Shown: in pieces, positions 1 to 8,937 of the stretch | Layout of the letters: each line of letters begins with the position of its first letter | Numbering within the stretch: the stretch's first letter is position 1 | Assembly: GCF_000372525.1 (NCBI RefSeq) | Contig: NZ_AQUR01000098.1 | Span: forward strand, 92,839 to 156,838 | Direction of reading: 5' to 3' | DNA: 64,000 nt | From: Cupriavidus neocaledonicus | Lineage (GTDB): Bacteria; Pseudomonadota; Gammaproteobacteria; Burkholderiales; Burkholderiaceae | Program-made: the position numbers and the translations under genes | Notes under the pieces: model-generated | Databases searched by the model: none | What the model was told of the DNA's origin: nothing | Seen by the model: only the letters and a program-made list of their open reading frames with translations

Positions 1-316
1 AGCGCGCATCATCGCCCAGGCGCACGGCTACAAGCCCGAAGTGTCTGTCATTGGCGCGCCACCGGTGTTCCTATTCGAGCCGCACCAGCCCGAGCAGTGC
101 AACTGGAAGCCGGACGTGCTGCTGGACATCTCCCCCGTCTGGGAAAAAAAACAGCGCGCGTTCACCACGATGGCCGCGCAGGAGCACCTGTGGGAGTACT
201 ACACCCGCGTGGCGCTGCAGCGCGGCGCACAGGCCACGCGCAATTCGGACAGCAAGATTCAATACGGCGAGGGCTATGCCCGCGTGTTTCCGCAAGTATC
301 GGAGTTTTTGGCATGA
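1..316 (+). CDS. galB: 4-oxalomesaconate hydratase-like protein (PIG-L/GalB type), C-terminal part
   Basis: This is the 3' end of a gene that begins before the window. The visible ~104 residues contain a FLFEPHQPEQCNWKPD segment and a WEYYTRVALQRG segment that I recognise from PIG-L-family GalB hydratases. These hydrate 4-oxalomesaconate to 4-carboxy-4-hydroxy-2-oxoadipate (CHA) in the lower gallate/protocatechuate 4,5-cleavage pathway. The stop codon overlaps the start of the next gene (ATGA), which encodes the enzyme for the following step, a CHA aldolase. That neighbour strongly supports the call. The metal-binding N-terminal half is not visible. Confidence 0.72.
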   Translation, partial: ARIIAQAHGYKPEVSVIGAPPVFLFEPHQPEQCNWKPDVLLDISPVWEKKQRAFTTMAAQEHLWEYYTRVALQRGAQATRNSDSKIQYGEGYARVFPQVSEFLA

Positions 317-1026
317 GAAACGTTGCCTACCGCAACATCCTGCGCGCCGAGGCGCGCGACATCGATTCGCTGGGCAAGTCCGGCGTGGCGACAGTGCACG
401 AGGCCCAGCGCCGCACTGGCCTGATGAAGCCGTACCTGCGCCCGATCCAGTCGGGTACGACCATCGCCGGCAGCGCCGTCACGGCCCTGATGCATCCGGG
501 CGACAACTGGATGATCCACGTGGCCGTGGAGATGACCCAGCCGGGCGACGTCCTGGTGGTGGCGCTGACCAGCGACTGCACCGACGGCGTGTTCGGCGAC
601 CTGCTGGCCACGTCGCTGAAGGCACGCGGCGCTCGGGGCCTGATCCTCGACGCGGGCTGCCGTGACGTATCGACGCTCAATGCGATGGGCTTCCCGGTGT
701 GGTCCCGCGCGGTGTCGGCACAGGGCGCGGTCAAAGAAACCTTGGGCGCTGTCAATGTGCCGGTGGTCTGCGCCGGTGCGCAGGTGCGCCCGGGCGACGT
801 GATCGTGGCGGACGACGACGGCGTGGTCGTGGTGGCCCGCCCGCACGCCGCCGACATCGCCCGCAAGGCGGCCGAGCGCGAAGCCTTGGAGGCGGCCTTG
901 CGGGACAAGCTGGCATCGGGCGTGCTGGGGGTGGACATGTACAACATGCGCCCCGGCCTGGCCAACAAGGGCCTGGTCTATTTGGACCAGACCGTCGACT
1001 GGTACAGCGGCGCCGACGAGGCGTGA
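313..1026 (+). CDS. galC: 4-carboxy-4-hydroxy-2-oxoadipate aldolase (RraA-like)
   Basis: A 237-aa RraA-like class II pyruvate aldolase. It should cleave CHA into pyruvate and oxaloacetate using a divalent metal in the cytoplasm. The family signature is the central GDLLATSLKARGARGLILDAG region (glycine-rich substrate and metal site with the conserved Arg-Asp) and a C-terminal VDWY tail seen in CHA/HMG aldolases. Length is typical (about 230 aa). The ATG was chosen because it overlaps the upstream stop as ATGA, implying translational coupling with galB; longer in-frame starts would run deep into galB. LigK and ProA are other names used for this enzyme, so the symbol is provisional. Confidence 0.85.
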   Translation: MRNVAYRNILRAEARDIDSLGKSGVATVHEAQRRTGLMKPYLRPIQSGTTIAGSAVTALMHPGDNWMIHVAVEMTQPGDVLVVALTSDCTDGVFGDLLATSLKARGARGLILDAGCRDVSTLNAMGFPVWSRAVSAQGAVKETLGAVNVPVVCAGAQVRPGDVIVADDDGVVVVARPHAADIARKAAEREALEAALRDKLASGVLGVDMYNMRPGLANKGLVYLDQTVDWYSGADEA

Positions 1027-1610
1027 CGCACTGACGCACTGACACGCCGGCCTAGCCGGGACGCCGGCTTGTCAGCCAACCGGGCACACGGACCGCGATG
1101 CCGGCGTATCTGATACAAGGCGCTCTACAGCATCGAAGCAAGTCTGTCTGCAGTGGCGCACTAGATCCAGACGGCTGGAAGATTTTTGGCATAGCCGAGT
1201 TCGGATGACCTAGAACGCCCCTCTGCACTCTTGCGGCCCGTCAGTATCGAGGGTCCACCCAGCTTGCCTTTCGATTTCTAGCTCCATATGTAGCTCCATA
1301 GTAGCCGTGCGCTCTTCGCTTTTCGTACGAACGAGAGCGGCAGCCTTGCCACGGCCCTTCCTTCTAGCCCGCCACGAAACGGGAATTGGCGCTTCTGGTT
1401 GCGCGCTTCTGGTTGCGTCCTGATAGCCGACCGAAGCTGTTCTAATGTCCGACCTCGCGAGATACGGTCCGCCGTGGACCGTAGCATGGCAACTTCCGCG
1501 CCTGTCGGGAGATCATTGAACACTTCTTTGCAAAATTGCCTGGGCGCCGGTGGGAGACGACATGGCTCATGAAGTCGCCCCGCACACGCCAGAGCCCTAG
1601 TCAGCGACGT
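1027..1610. other. 584-bp gap between convergent genes, no supported gene
   Basis: No convincing coding frame. The only notable structures are a GCCGGC-rich potential hairpin near 1044-1067, just after the aldolase stop, and a two-copy 14-bp tandem repeat at about 1389-1417 (unit gcgcttctggttgc). An 81-codon frame on the minus strand here (1278-1523) has no ribosome binding site or family resemblance. The stretch may be decayed DNA. Confidence 0.5.
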
Positions 1611-3002
1611 TCACGCAGACGCCACTGCCCAATAGGTACGTGCATTGGTGAACTCGCGGATGCCCGCGGCGGCAAGCTCGCGGCCGTAGCCTGACTTCTT
1701 TGTGCCGCCAAACGGCACGCGCGCGTCGGAAGCGGTGATCGCGTTGATGAACGCGGCGCCGCTGGTGATGCCCTTCGCCACCGCCAGCGCCCGCTGGCTC
1801 GATCCGGCCCAAACGCTCACCGACAGGCCAAACGGCGTGGCATTGGCCAGGCGTACGGCGTCAGCGTCGTCCTTGGCCGCCGCGATGGCGGCCAGCGGAC
1901 CAAACGTCTCTTCGTCGAAGGCAGCCATGCCGGGCTGCATATTGCCGAGCACGGTAGGCGCATAGAAATTGCCAGGGCCCTCGATGGCCTTGCCGCCCGC
2001 GAGCAGCACTGCGCCGGCTTCCAGCGACCGGCGCACCTGCTGGTCCAGCGCGTCGCGCAGGTCGGGGCGGGCCAGCGGCCCCATCTGTGTGGCGGACTTG
2101 GTCGGATTTCCAACGACAAGTGCCCGCGTGGCCTGTACAAACCGTTCGGTGAATACCCTGACAATGCCTTCCGAGACGATAAAGCGCTTGGCGCAGACAC
2201 AGCTTTGTCCCGCGTTATGGAAGCGCGCCTTGACCGCCGCCGCCACGGCCTTTTCGACGTCTGCATCATCAAGCACGATGAACGCATCGGAGCCGCCAAG
2301 CTCCAGCACCGACTTCTTCGATGCCCGACCCGCCGCCGCGCCAACGGCGGCACCAGCGCGGTTGGACCCCGTCAGCGTCACGGCCGCAATACGGTCGTCC
2401 TGGATCAGGCCATCGATGACTTGTGGCACTTCCGGTTCGGCGACGACCAGCGTAGTGACCAGATGCTTCGGCACGCCGGCATCGAGGAACAGCTTCTCCA
2501 GCGCCAGCGCACAACCCGTGACATTGGGCGAATGCTTCAGCAGTACACCGTTGCCGGCCGTAATCGCCGGAATCGCGAAACGCATTACCTGCCACACCGG
2601 GAAATTCCACGGCATCACGGCCAGCACCAGCCCGATCGGTTCGTAGCTGACCCACGCATCAACCCCCTCAATCTCGACCTTTTCATCGGCGAGAATGCGC
2701 ACGGCGTTGTCAGCATAGTAAAGCGCGGTTACCGCGGACTTCTCCATTTCGCCAGCGGCCTCGGGTATCACCTTGCCCATCTCTGCAGCGATCAGCTCCG
2801 CAAATGGCGTAGCCTGGCGACGCAGTTCCTCAGCCAGGCGGCGCACCGCCGCAACGCGGTTCCCCAGTGGTTGCCGGCCCCAGGCTGTCGCGGCGGCATG
2901 GCCGGCGCTGACCGCCGCTTCAATCTGTTCCGCGGTCCAGCCTTCATAGGTCTTCAGCACGGCGCCCGTACTGGGGTCGTAAGTCGTAATGGTTTGGGTC
3001 AT
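1611..3002 (-). CDS. NAD(P)-dependent aldehyde dehydrogenase (succinate-semialdehyde type)
   Basis: A 463-aa aldehyde dehydrogenase superfamily protein, typical length for the GabD/Sad group. Visible signatures are the MPWNFPVWQ cofactor segment, the general-base glutamate in LELGGSDAF, and the catalytic cysteine in NAGQSCVCAKR (first Cys). It ends with PFGGTKKSGYGRE, standard for the family. It is the last gene of a minus-strand operon holding a Bug receptor, an IPMDH-like dehydrogenase, a cupin and a LigI-like lactonase, so it probably oxidises a semialdehyde intermediate of a carboxylate pathway. The exact substrate cannot be read from sequence; succinate semialdehyde is the family default. 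Confidence 0.85.
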   Translation of the reverse strand: MTQTITTYDPSTGAVLKTYEGWTAEQIEAAVSAGHAAATAWGRQPLGNRVAAVRRLAEELRRQATPFAELIAAEMGKVIPEAAGEMEKSAVTALYYADNAVRILADEKVEIEGVDAWVSYEPIGLVLAVMPWNFPVWQVMRFAIPAITAGNGVLLKHSPNVTGCALALEKLFLDAGVPKHLVTTLVVAEPEVPQVIDGLIQDDRIAAVTLTGSNRAGAAVGAAAGRASKKSVLELGGSDAFIVLDDADVEKAVAAAVKARFHNAGQSCVCAKRFIVSEGIVRVFTERFVQATRALVVGNPTKSATQMGPLARPDLRDALDQQVRRSLEAGAVLLAGGKAIEGPGNFYAPTVLGNMQPGMAAFDEETFGPLAAIAAAKDDADAVRLANATPFGLSVSVWAGSSQRALAVAKGITSGAAFINAITASDARVPFGGTKKSGYGRELAAAGIREFTNARTYWAVASA

Positions 3003-3096
3003 GGCAATCCTTCGGGAAGACCGGTGTTTCGAATAAAAGACTGCCCCTGGCGCACCGGGCCCATCGCTCCGGTGCGGCAGAGGGTTGATGGACGGC

Positions 3097-4068
3097 CTAG
3101 TCGGCTGCCACGTTTGCCGTCTTCACGACGGCCGACCATCTGGCCGATTCGGCGCGCATGAAGCGGGCGAGATCCTCGGGCGATCCGCCTGCGGGCTCCG
3201 CGCCGAGTTGCGCAAGCCGCTGCCTCGTCGCAGGCTCCTTGAGGATTTCATTGACCTGTGTATTGAGGAACTGGATGGCCTGCTTCGGCGTGCCGGCCGG
3301 TGCCAGCAGCCCGTACCATGCCGGCGCGTCGAAACCGTTCAGGCCTGCCTCGGCAAAGGTCGGCACATCAGGCAGTTCCGGCAAGCGATGCGTGCCCGTG
3401 ACGGCGATGGCGCGCAGCTTGCCGCCCTTGAGCTGGGGCAACGCGGATGCCGCGGTATCGAACATCATCTGCACCTGTCCGCCGATCAGGTCGGTCACGG
3501 CCGGGCCGCTGCCTTTGTACGGCACGTGGATCATCTCGGCGTGGGTCATGCTGCGGAACAGCTCACCGGCCAGATGCACCGAAGTGCCCTTGCCACCCGA
3601 TGCAAAGTTCACCTTGCCGGGATTGGCCTTGATGTACCGGATCACGCCTTTGAGGTCCTTTTCCGGAAAATCCCTGGTCACGACCAGCACCGTCGGAGAC
3701 GTTGCGATCTGCACCACGGGCACGAAGTCCTTCTCCGTGTCGTAGCGCAGCTTCTTGTAGACGAACGGATTGATCGACAACGCCACCTGGCCGAACAGCA
3801 ACGTCTGGCCGTCTGGCGCCGCGCGCGCTGCCGCCTCATTGCCGATATTGGTGCCGGCACCGGGGCGGTTGTCGATCAGGAACTGCGCCTTCGTCTTTTC
3901 CGACAAGCGCGTGGCGATATATCTCGACACGTTGTCGCTGCCGCCGCCCGGTGCGAACGGCACGATGATGCTGACGGGTTTCGTCGGGTAGTTGCTGTTG
4001 GCGCTGGCGCTGCCGATGAACGCCACACTGGCGAGCGTCATCGCCAGCAATGACTTAAATGCGTGCAT
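3097..4068 (-). CDS. Tripartite tricarboxylate transporter receptor (Bug/TctC family)
   Basis: A 323-aa periplasmic solute-binding protein. The N-terminus is a classical signal peptide (MHAFKSLLAMTLASVAFIGSASA). It is followed by the YPTKPVSIIVPFAPGGGSDNVSR segment typical of Bug proteins, and by the VPYKGSGPAVTDLIGGQV ligand-loop motif. Bug proteins bind carboxylates and are massively expanded in Cupriavidus and Bordetella, often as orphans without TctA/TctB. No membrane components lie nearby here. Its place between an aldehyde dehydrogenase and an IPMDH-like gene suggests it captures the acid degraded by this operon. Confidence 0.9.
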   Translation of the reverse strand: MHAFKSLLAMTLASVAFIGSASANSNYPTKPVSIIVPFAPGGGSDNVSRYIATRLSEKTKAQFLIDNRPGAGTNIGNEAAARAAPDGQTLLFGQVALSINPFVYKKLRYDTEKDFVPVVQIATSPTVLVVTRDFPEKDLKGVIRYIKANPGKVNFASGGKGTSVHLAGELFRSMTHAEMIHVPYKGSGPAVTDLIGGQVQMMFDTAASALPQLKGGKLRAIAVTGTHRLPELPDVPTFAEAGLNGFDAPAWYGLLAPAGTPKQAIQFLNTQVNEILKEPATRQRLAQLGAEPAGGSPEDLARFMRAESARWSAVVKTANVAAD

Positions 4069-4146
4069 GCTGTCTCCGGATGTTCTCTTCGGTGGATGGG
4101 GCGCGGTGGCAGCCTTGGAGGCACCGCGCCGCTCACAAGGCGGGAT

Positions 4147-5211
4147 TCAGCCCGCGATGATGCTTGCGGCAACGGCCTTGCCGAACGCCGCACAGCCCAT
4201 GGCGCCGCCAAGGTCCGCCGTGCGCGTAGCAGGATTTGCCAGCACCCGGTCCACGGCGGCGTCGATGGCCCTGGCTGCCGCAACGAAGTTCGGCTTGCCA
4301 CGGTGCTCACCGAGCCACTGCACGAGCATGGCGACGGACAGGATCATCGACGTCGGATTGGCCTTGTCCTGGCCCTGGATATCTGGGGCCGAACCATGCT
4401 GGGCCTGCGCACAGCACAGCGAATCGCCTGCCATGACAGAGCCACCGAGACCCAGGCTGCCCGATAATTCGCTGGCCAGGTCCGACAGGATGTCGCCATA
4501 GAAATTGGTCGCCACGATCACGTCGAAGCGCGACGGGTCCCGCACCAGGTATGCCGTCGATGCATCCACCAGCAGGTCGTCGAGCTTCACTTCGGGGAAT
4601 TCCGCCGCCACCTTGCGCACTTCGCGCAGGAACAGGCCGTCGGTCATATGGAAGCTGTTGGCCTTGTGGATCGCCGTCACGTGTTTCTTGCGCTTCATCG
4701 CCAGTTCGAACGAGCGACGGGCGATGCGCTCCGAGCAATGCGCAGTGATCTTGCGCACCGAGATCGCCATGTCCTTCGACGGCATCATCTCGCCCCAGCC
4801 TTCGTACATGTTGCGGTCGGGATAGAAGCCTTCAGTGGCCTCGCGCATGATGACGAGGTCCATGTTCTTCGCGCCCTTTCCCAGGAATTCCCGCGAACGC
4901 GACGGCCGCACGTTGGCGTACAGGTCCAGGTCGCAACGGAACGCTGCGGAGATATTGCGGCCGCCCTTGTCCGGCGCCGGATAGTCCGCGTGGGACTGGG
5001 TGCCCAGGATCAGGCCGTCGTATGAGGCGGCCTTGTCCAGCACCTGCTGGCGCAGTGTCGTGCCGTGCTTTTCAAGGCTGGCGAAGCCGACATCCTCATA
5101 GTCGAACTGCAGGTCCAGATCAAAGACCTGGTCGGCCTGCTTCAGGACATCGATGGAGGCAGCAACGATTTCGGGGCCGATGCCGTCGCCCGGGAGAACA
5201 AGAATGCGCAT
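4147..5211 (-). CDS. Isocitrate/isopropylmalate dehydrogenase family protein (tartrate dehydrogenase-like)
   Basis: A 354-aa beta-decarboxylating oxidoreductase. It begins with RILVLPGDGIGPEIV, the nucleotide/substrate entry motif of LeuB, Icd and tartrate dehydrogenases. It has an NMDLVIMREATEGFYPDRN segment in the substrate loop and TNFYGDILSDLASELSGSLGL, the metal-binding Asp motif. The usual LeuB sequence around the substrate loop is altered (REATEG), which argues against leucine biosynthesis and for oxidation of another 2-hydroxy acid such as tartrate or a substituted malate. Operon context (Bug receptor, cupin, lactonase) supports a catabolic role. Specificity is inference. Confidence 0.8.
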   Translation of the reverse strand: MRILVLPGDGIGPEIVAASIDVLKQADQVFDLDLQFDYEDVGFASLEKHGTTLRQQVLDKAASYDGLILGTQSHADYPAPDKGGRNISAAFRCDLDLYANVRPSRSREFLGKGAKNMDLVIMREATEGFYPDRNMYEGWGEMMPSKDMAISVRKITAHCSERIARRSFELAMKRKKHVTAIHKANSFHMTDGLFLREVRKVAAEFPEVKLDDLLVDASTAYLVRDPSRFDVIVATNFYGDILSDLASELSGSLGLGGSVMAGDSLCCAQAQHGSAPDIQGQDKANPTSMILSVAMLVQWLGEHRGKPNFVAAARAIDAAVDRVLANPATRTADLGGAMGCAAFGKAVAASIIAG

Positions 5212-5225
5212 GGTGGAAATCTCTG

Positions 5226-5651
5226 TTAGGCCTTGGGGGTCTGGTGCTCGGCCGATACGGTCCGGGTTTCGCCGCTATCGACGAGGGTACGGGTGGCGTC
5301 GATGGTCGCGTAGATCCACAGGATCTTCATCGGCGCGGTCTTCGACAGGTTGCGGAAGCGGTGCGGCACGTTGGGTGGGATGAATGTGGCATCCAGCGGC
5401 TTCAAGCGGTACTCGATCCCGTCGATATCGAGCATGGCCTCACCTTCCACAAGCACAACGCTTTCCTGGCAGTTATGGCTGTGGAACGGAATTTCGACGC
5501 CGCCGGCAAACGACGTGTAGCCGGTAATAAAGCTGTCCGAACCGATGGACTTGCCTACCAGCGGAGTCGTGCTGGCGCCGCCGCCACGGTCATAGGCAGG
5601 CAATTGGTCGGGCTTGAGCAGCACCGCACCTGAAGGGCTCTTGATCGTCAT
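5226..5651 (-). CDS. Cupin-domain protein
   Basis: A 141-aa single-domain cupin. The beta-barrel motifs are visible: FHSHNCQESVVLVEGEAML (metal-binding His residues and Glu) and FIPPNVPHRFRN (second motif His). I set the start at MTIKSPSG because an AGGAA ribosome binding site sits just upstream; the longer frame would overlap the preceding gene. It lies between the LigI-like lactonase and the IPMDH-like gene in the same operon. Small cupins in such operons may act as isomerases or dioxygenase-like accessory enzymes; the reaction is unknown. Confidence 0.8.
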   Translation of the reverse strand: MTIKSPSGAVLLKPDQLPAYDRGGGASTTPLVGKSIGSDSFITGYTSFAGGVEIPFHSHNCQESVVLVEGEAMLDIDGIEYRLKPLDATFIPPNVPHRFRNLSKTAPMKILWIYATIDATRTLVDSGETRTVSAEHQTPKA

Positions 5652-5682
5652 GGGTAGTTCCTGCTGATTCACTGGTGTGTGG

Positions 5683-6708
5683 TCAGGCCGCGGCACGGTC
5701 AAAGCCGTAGAGCCGGGCCGGGTTGTCAACGAGAATGCCTTGCAGCAACGCGGGGGCGGTCGTCCAGCTCGCCAATTGGTTCAGCGCGCGCCCTGCATCC
5801 GTCTTGCGGAAGGGCTCGACCTGATCGAGGTTGCCCGTGCGGCTCGCGGAGCTGCCGGTGTGCGGCCAGTCGGACGCCCACACCAGGCGGTCTGAACGCG
5901 CCTGGATCAGCGCCATCGCAAATTCCGCCACGTCGTCGAAGTCGGGCGCGTTACGCGACGCGCGATACGGCGCCGACAGCTTTACGTACGCGTTGCCGCG
6001 CCTCACCAACTCAACCACGCTGGCGAACGCCGCCTTCTGCTCTTCCTTCTTGTAAGCCTTGATGCCGGCGAAGTGGTCGAGCACCACGGGCACTTCTAGC
6101 GCCGCGATATCGACGGACAGTTCGGCGATTACATCGACATCCGCATAGACCTGTACCGCCCAGCCGAGAGGCCCGACCAATCCCTCCGCGCGCTTCAGCT
6201 GCTTCAGCGCGAAGCCATGGTCGCGTTGGCCGCTCACCTCTAGGTTGAGGCGGATGCCTCGGACGCCCCGGGCATGCATTGCCTGCAGCGCCGCCGGCGT
6301 GCTGGTCTCCAGGTCGATCACTGCCACACCGCGGGCCCGCTCGCCAAGCCGGCCCAACGCGTCGAGCAAGGCCGCGTTGTCGGAACCATAGACGCTGGGC
6401 TGTACCAGTACGACGCGATCGATACCGAGGCGCTGCTCAAACGCAACCAGGTCTTCGACGCGGGCCGCAGCCGGTGTGTACGAGCGCCTGGCCGCGAATG
6501 GGAAACGCGCGCCGTCGAAGATGTGGACGTGACAATCACAACTGCCGGGCGGCGGCCGAAAAGATGGCGCGCTGACATGGGAGACGAGATCCGGGTTCAC
6601 TGAAGATCCTTGTGTGGACACACCAGGTGCGTTAGCCGCCATGGCTTCAAAGAGGGAAAGTCCGCCGATGGCCGCCAGGCCTGCCTGAAGCACTTGTCTG
6701 CGATGCAC
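5683..6708 (-). CDS. Amidohydrolase-family lactonase (2-pyrone-4,6-dicarboxylate hydrolase-like) with Tat signal
   Basis: A ~341-aa TIM-barrel metal-dependent hydrolase. CDCHVHIFD is the first metal-site motif; FPFAARRSYTPAAA and VLVQPSVYGSDNAALLDAL closely follow the pattern of LigI lactonases, which open 2-pyrone-4,6-dicarboxylate. WASDWPHTG near the C-terminus carries the final metal Asp. The GTG start is preferred because it follows an AGGAG site by six bases; it gives an N-terminus beginning VHRRQVLQAGLAAIGG, a twin-arginine signal. The longer TTG start lacks such a site. Export is unusual for LigI. First gene of the minus operon, divergent from the GntR regulator. Confidence 0.78.
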   Translation of the reverse strand: MHRRQVLQAGLAAIGGLSLFEAMAANAPGVSTQGSSVNPDLVSHVSAPSFRPPPGSCDCHVHIFDGARFPFAARRSYTPAAARVEDLVAFEQRLGIDRVVLVQPSVYGSDNAALLDALGRLGERARGVAVIDLETSTPAALQAMHARGVRGIRLNLEVSGQRDHGFALKQLKRAEGLVGPLGWAVQVYADVDVIAELSVDIAALEVPVVLDHFAGIKAYKKEEQKAAFASVVELVRRGNAYVKLSAPYRASRNAPDFDDVAEFAMALIQARSDRLVWASDWPHTGSSASRTGNLDQVEPFRKTDAGRALNQLASWTTAPALLQGILVDNPARLYGFDRAAA

Positions 6709-7017
6709 TACTGTCTCCTGTTGTTGTCGGTGCGCCGCCAAGGGGACGCGATGAATGGCATTTTATAGGCCCAAAGAACCATGTAAAGGGTTTTTTGGAT
6801 TTACAAAGAACCACCGTCGACCGACAGCGATCGCCAGCCCTTGCAGCACAAGGCACAGCAGGGAATTTTCATGGTATACCCGATGCCAGCTTGCCTTCCT
6901 GCGGAATTTGACGCCGCCCGCCGTCAATGTGCATGGCGTCATCGTTGGCCTTTTGATCTTCCAAAAGTCCAACATAGATGTGATAGCATCCGACAACCGG
7001 TTTGAACGCTTCCTCTC
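6709..7017. promoter_or_regulatory. Divergent control region, LigI-like operon / GntR regulator
   Basis: This 309-bp intergenic region is noticeably more AT-rich than the flanking genes and lies between divergently transcribed genes, the usual site for a GntR autoregulator. An imperfect inverted repeat (ggttttttgg...aaagaacc, about 6789-6814) and the motif tgtgatagcatccgaca (6979-6995) are candidate operator sequences. No element could be assigned with confidence. Confidence 0.4.
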
Positions 7018-7899
7018 ATGGCCCGCCAGCTCGCCGACGTCCTCGCGGCAAACATTCATCAGTACATCTCTGCTGCCGGGATGGCGCCGGGTACACGTCT
7101 GCCCGAGCGGGCGCTGGCCGAGCAGTTCCGCGTGTCGCGTTCGCCCGTGCGAGAGGCCTTGAGGCGCCTGGCGTCACAGTCAGTGGTTGCGGCGCATCCG
7201 GAAGGCGGTTATGCGGTGGCCGAAGGCAGCCTCGTGGTACCGGTGGATGGCCGGGAAGTGGATGGCAGCGAAGGCGACGGCGCAGAGGCCGTCTACTTCA
7301 GGATTGCGGAGGAGCGGCTCAATGGAGTATTGCCCGATCGCTTCACCGAAAACGAAATGATGCGCAGGTATGGCATCACGCGTGCGCAACTTGGCGCGAT
7401 CCTGCGCCGAATGGCGCAGGAGGGATGGGTGGAACGACTGCCCGGCCACGGTTGGATGTTCCTGCCCGTGCTCACGTCCGCCGAGACCTACAAACAGGGC
7501 TATCGCTATCGCTTGCTGATTGAAGCCGCCGGCATCCTGGAACCGACCTTCGAGCTCGACCGGGAAGCGCTGTTGCGCTGCCGCGCCGAGCAAGAAGCGC
7601 TGGCAAACGGCGGTGTCTACTCCGCCTCCGCAGCCGCGCTGTTCGACGCAAACAGCCGCCTGCATGAAACCATTGCCGCTTGCTCAGGCAACGCGTTTAT
7701 CCTCGAAGGCCTGCGGCGTCTTGACCGCTTGCGCCGACTCATGGAATACCGCAAGGCAGTAGACCGCGACCAGGCCGAACGGCGCTGCCGCGAACACCTA
7801 ACGCTGATCGACATGCTGCTGAATGGCCAGCAAGAAGCGGCGGCGGATTTCATGCGCCTGCACCTGCGCAATGCTGTGCGCGAAAAGTCGGATAGCTAG
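7018..7899 (+). CDS. GntR-family transcriptional regulator with two winged-helix domains and FCD domain
   Basis: A 293-aa regulator, longer than the ~230 aa typical of the FadR subfamily. Residues ~1-70 form a GntR winged helix (LPERALAEQFRVSRSPVREALRRL). After a Gly/Asp-rich linker a second winged-helix-like block follows at ~95-140 (ENEMMRRYGITRAQLGAILRRMAQEGWVERLPGHGWMF). The C-terminal ~150 residues are all-helical with the LHETIAACSGN pattern of FCD ligand domains. It is divergent from the LigI-like operon, which it probably controls in response to a carboxylate ligand. The start has only a weak ribosome binding site. Confidence 0.85.
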   Translation: MARQLADVLAANIHQYISAAGMAPGTRLPERALAEQFRVSRSPVREALRRLASQSVVAAHPEGGYAVAEGSLVVPVDGREVDGSEGDGAEAVYFRIAEERLNGVLPDRFTENEMMRRYGITRAQLGAILRRMAQEGWVERLPGHGWMFLPVLTSAETYKQGYRYRLLIEAAGILEPTFELDREALLRCRAEQEALANGGVYSASAAALFDANSRLHETIAACSGNAFILEGLRRLDRLRRLMEYRKAVDRDQAERRCREHLTLIDMLLNGQQEAAADFMRLHLRNAVREKSDS

Positions 7900-7948
7900 T
7901 AGCATCGGTCATTCGGCGGATTCCGGGTCACCCGTGACCTCAATCGCA

Positions 7949-8579
7949 TCATTCGGGGCTTTGCAGCTCGAGCTTTTTGCATCTACTGCACGTCACAGCA
8001 GGGGTTCTGGTGTTGCGGTCCCTTCCAGGCCAGCCGGCCTTCGGCGGCAAGCTTTCGAAAGGCAAGGAGCGTGCGCATAGGGCGTTGCCTTCGAGCGTGA
8101 GGCCCAGTCGATCCCCATACTGAGCGTACCAGCGGAAGCCAGCGGTTACCTGGCCCGGCGCGATGCCGGCGTCATAGACTTCCAGCGGATCAAACTCGAT
8201 CGGGGCAATCAGCAACGCCGCCTCTGCATCGACGAAGAACTGTTGAGCGGCAGGCAACGCCCAGACCACCCGCCCCTTGGCCTTCGCCTGCATGGCAGGA
8301 TCGCAGGCGGTCAGCCGTGAAACTCTCCACGTAAGGATTTCGCAGGCCCGACCATTCCGCCAGCGCTGCGATATCGTCCCATTCCTTGCCAACGTGCAGG
8401 CAGCGCGCCGCGGGCCCGACGGTCTGCGGCACCTCAGGGAGGTCGTAGCGGATGCCTCGCAGCCGAATGTCGCGCCAGGCCCAGACAGCGAAGGATCTGG
8501 CGAGCCCCTTGAGCGTCTGCAGCGCGTCGACCGCAAGCCGCAGGTCCAGAGGTCGCAGTTCGACCTTCGGGCGTTTCAC
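7949..8579 (-). pseudogene. Frameshifted unknown protein
   Basis: Two overlapping minus-strand frames read as one protein if a single-base shift occurred near 8300-8310. The first frame runs from MKRPKVELRPLD to about YVESFTAD. The second continues with ACDPAMQAKAKGRVVWALPAAQQFFVDAEAALL and ends near 7949 with a two-cysteine tail (CSRCKK). Composition in both parts is protein-like (aromatic and hydrophobic periodicity), unlike shadow frames. I do not recognise the family. Either a decayed gene or a sequencing indel explains it. Confidence 0.5.
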
Positions 8580-8937
8580 GAACCTAGCCGTTCAATATGT
8601 GGACGTCCACACCGCCACCCCGCCGTTACCCGCCACGGTGTTCCCAACACGTCCCATGCAGCTTGCAGGCACGAGGCACCGCTCCGCCGCACCTATCGCG
8701 CCCGGCACTTCCCCACTACCAATTCGCATCATTGTTTCCTTTTGACGGGGGAGAACGCGCCGCTTTTGCGACGGGCAAAACCTACCATGGATCGGACCCA
8801 TAGTCATGGCAGCGCACCAGCCGCTTCGACCGGCGTATCCGTAGCGATCTGCCGAGCGGGTGCCACCGCAAGGCCACCGAGCGTTGCCTGAAACAATAAG
8901 AATTACCAGGCTTACCCACCCATGGAGGACGACAATC
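8580..8937. promoter_or_regulatory. Intergenic region upstream of the second Bug receptor
   Basis: 358 bp with no supported gene. It contains a perfect 14-bp palindrome TGTGGACGTCCACA at 8598-8611, about 20 bp before the start of the frameshifted minus-strand gene, a possible operator. The ribosome binding site of the Bug gene (ggagg, just before 8938) marks the right edge. Confidence 0.35.

Noticed and set aside
1278..1523. 81-codon minus-strand frame in the gap after the aldolase gene
   Set aside because: No ribosome binding site and no recognisable fold; it contains a local tandem duplication.
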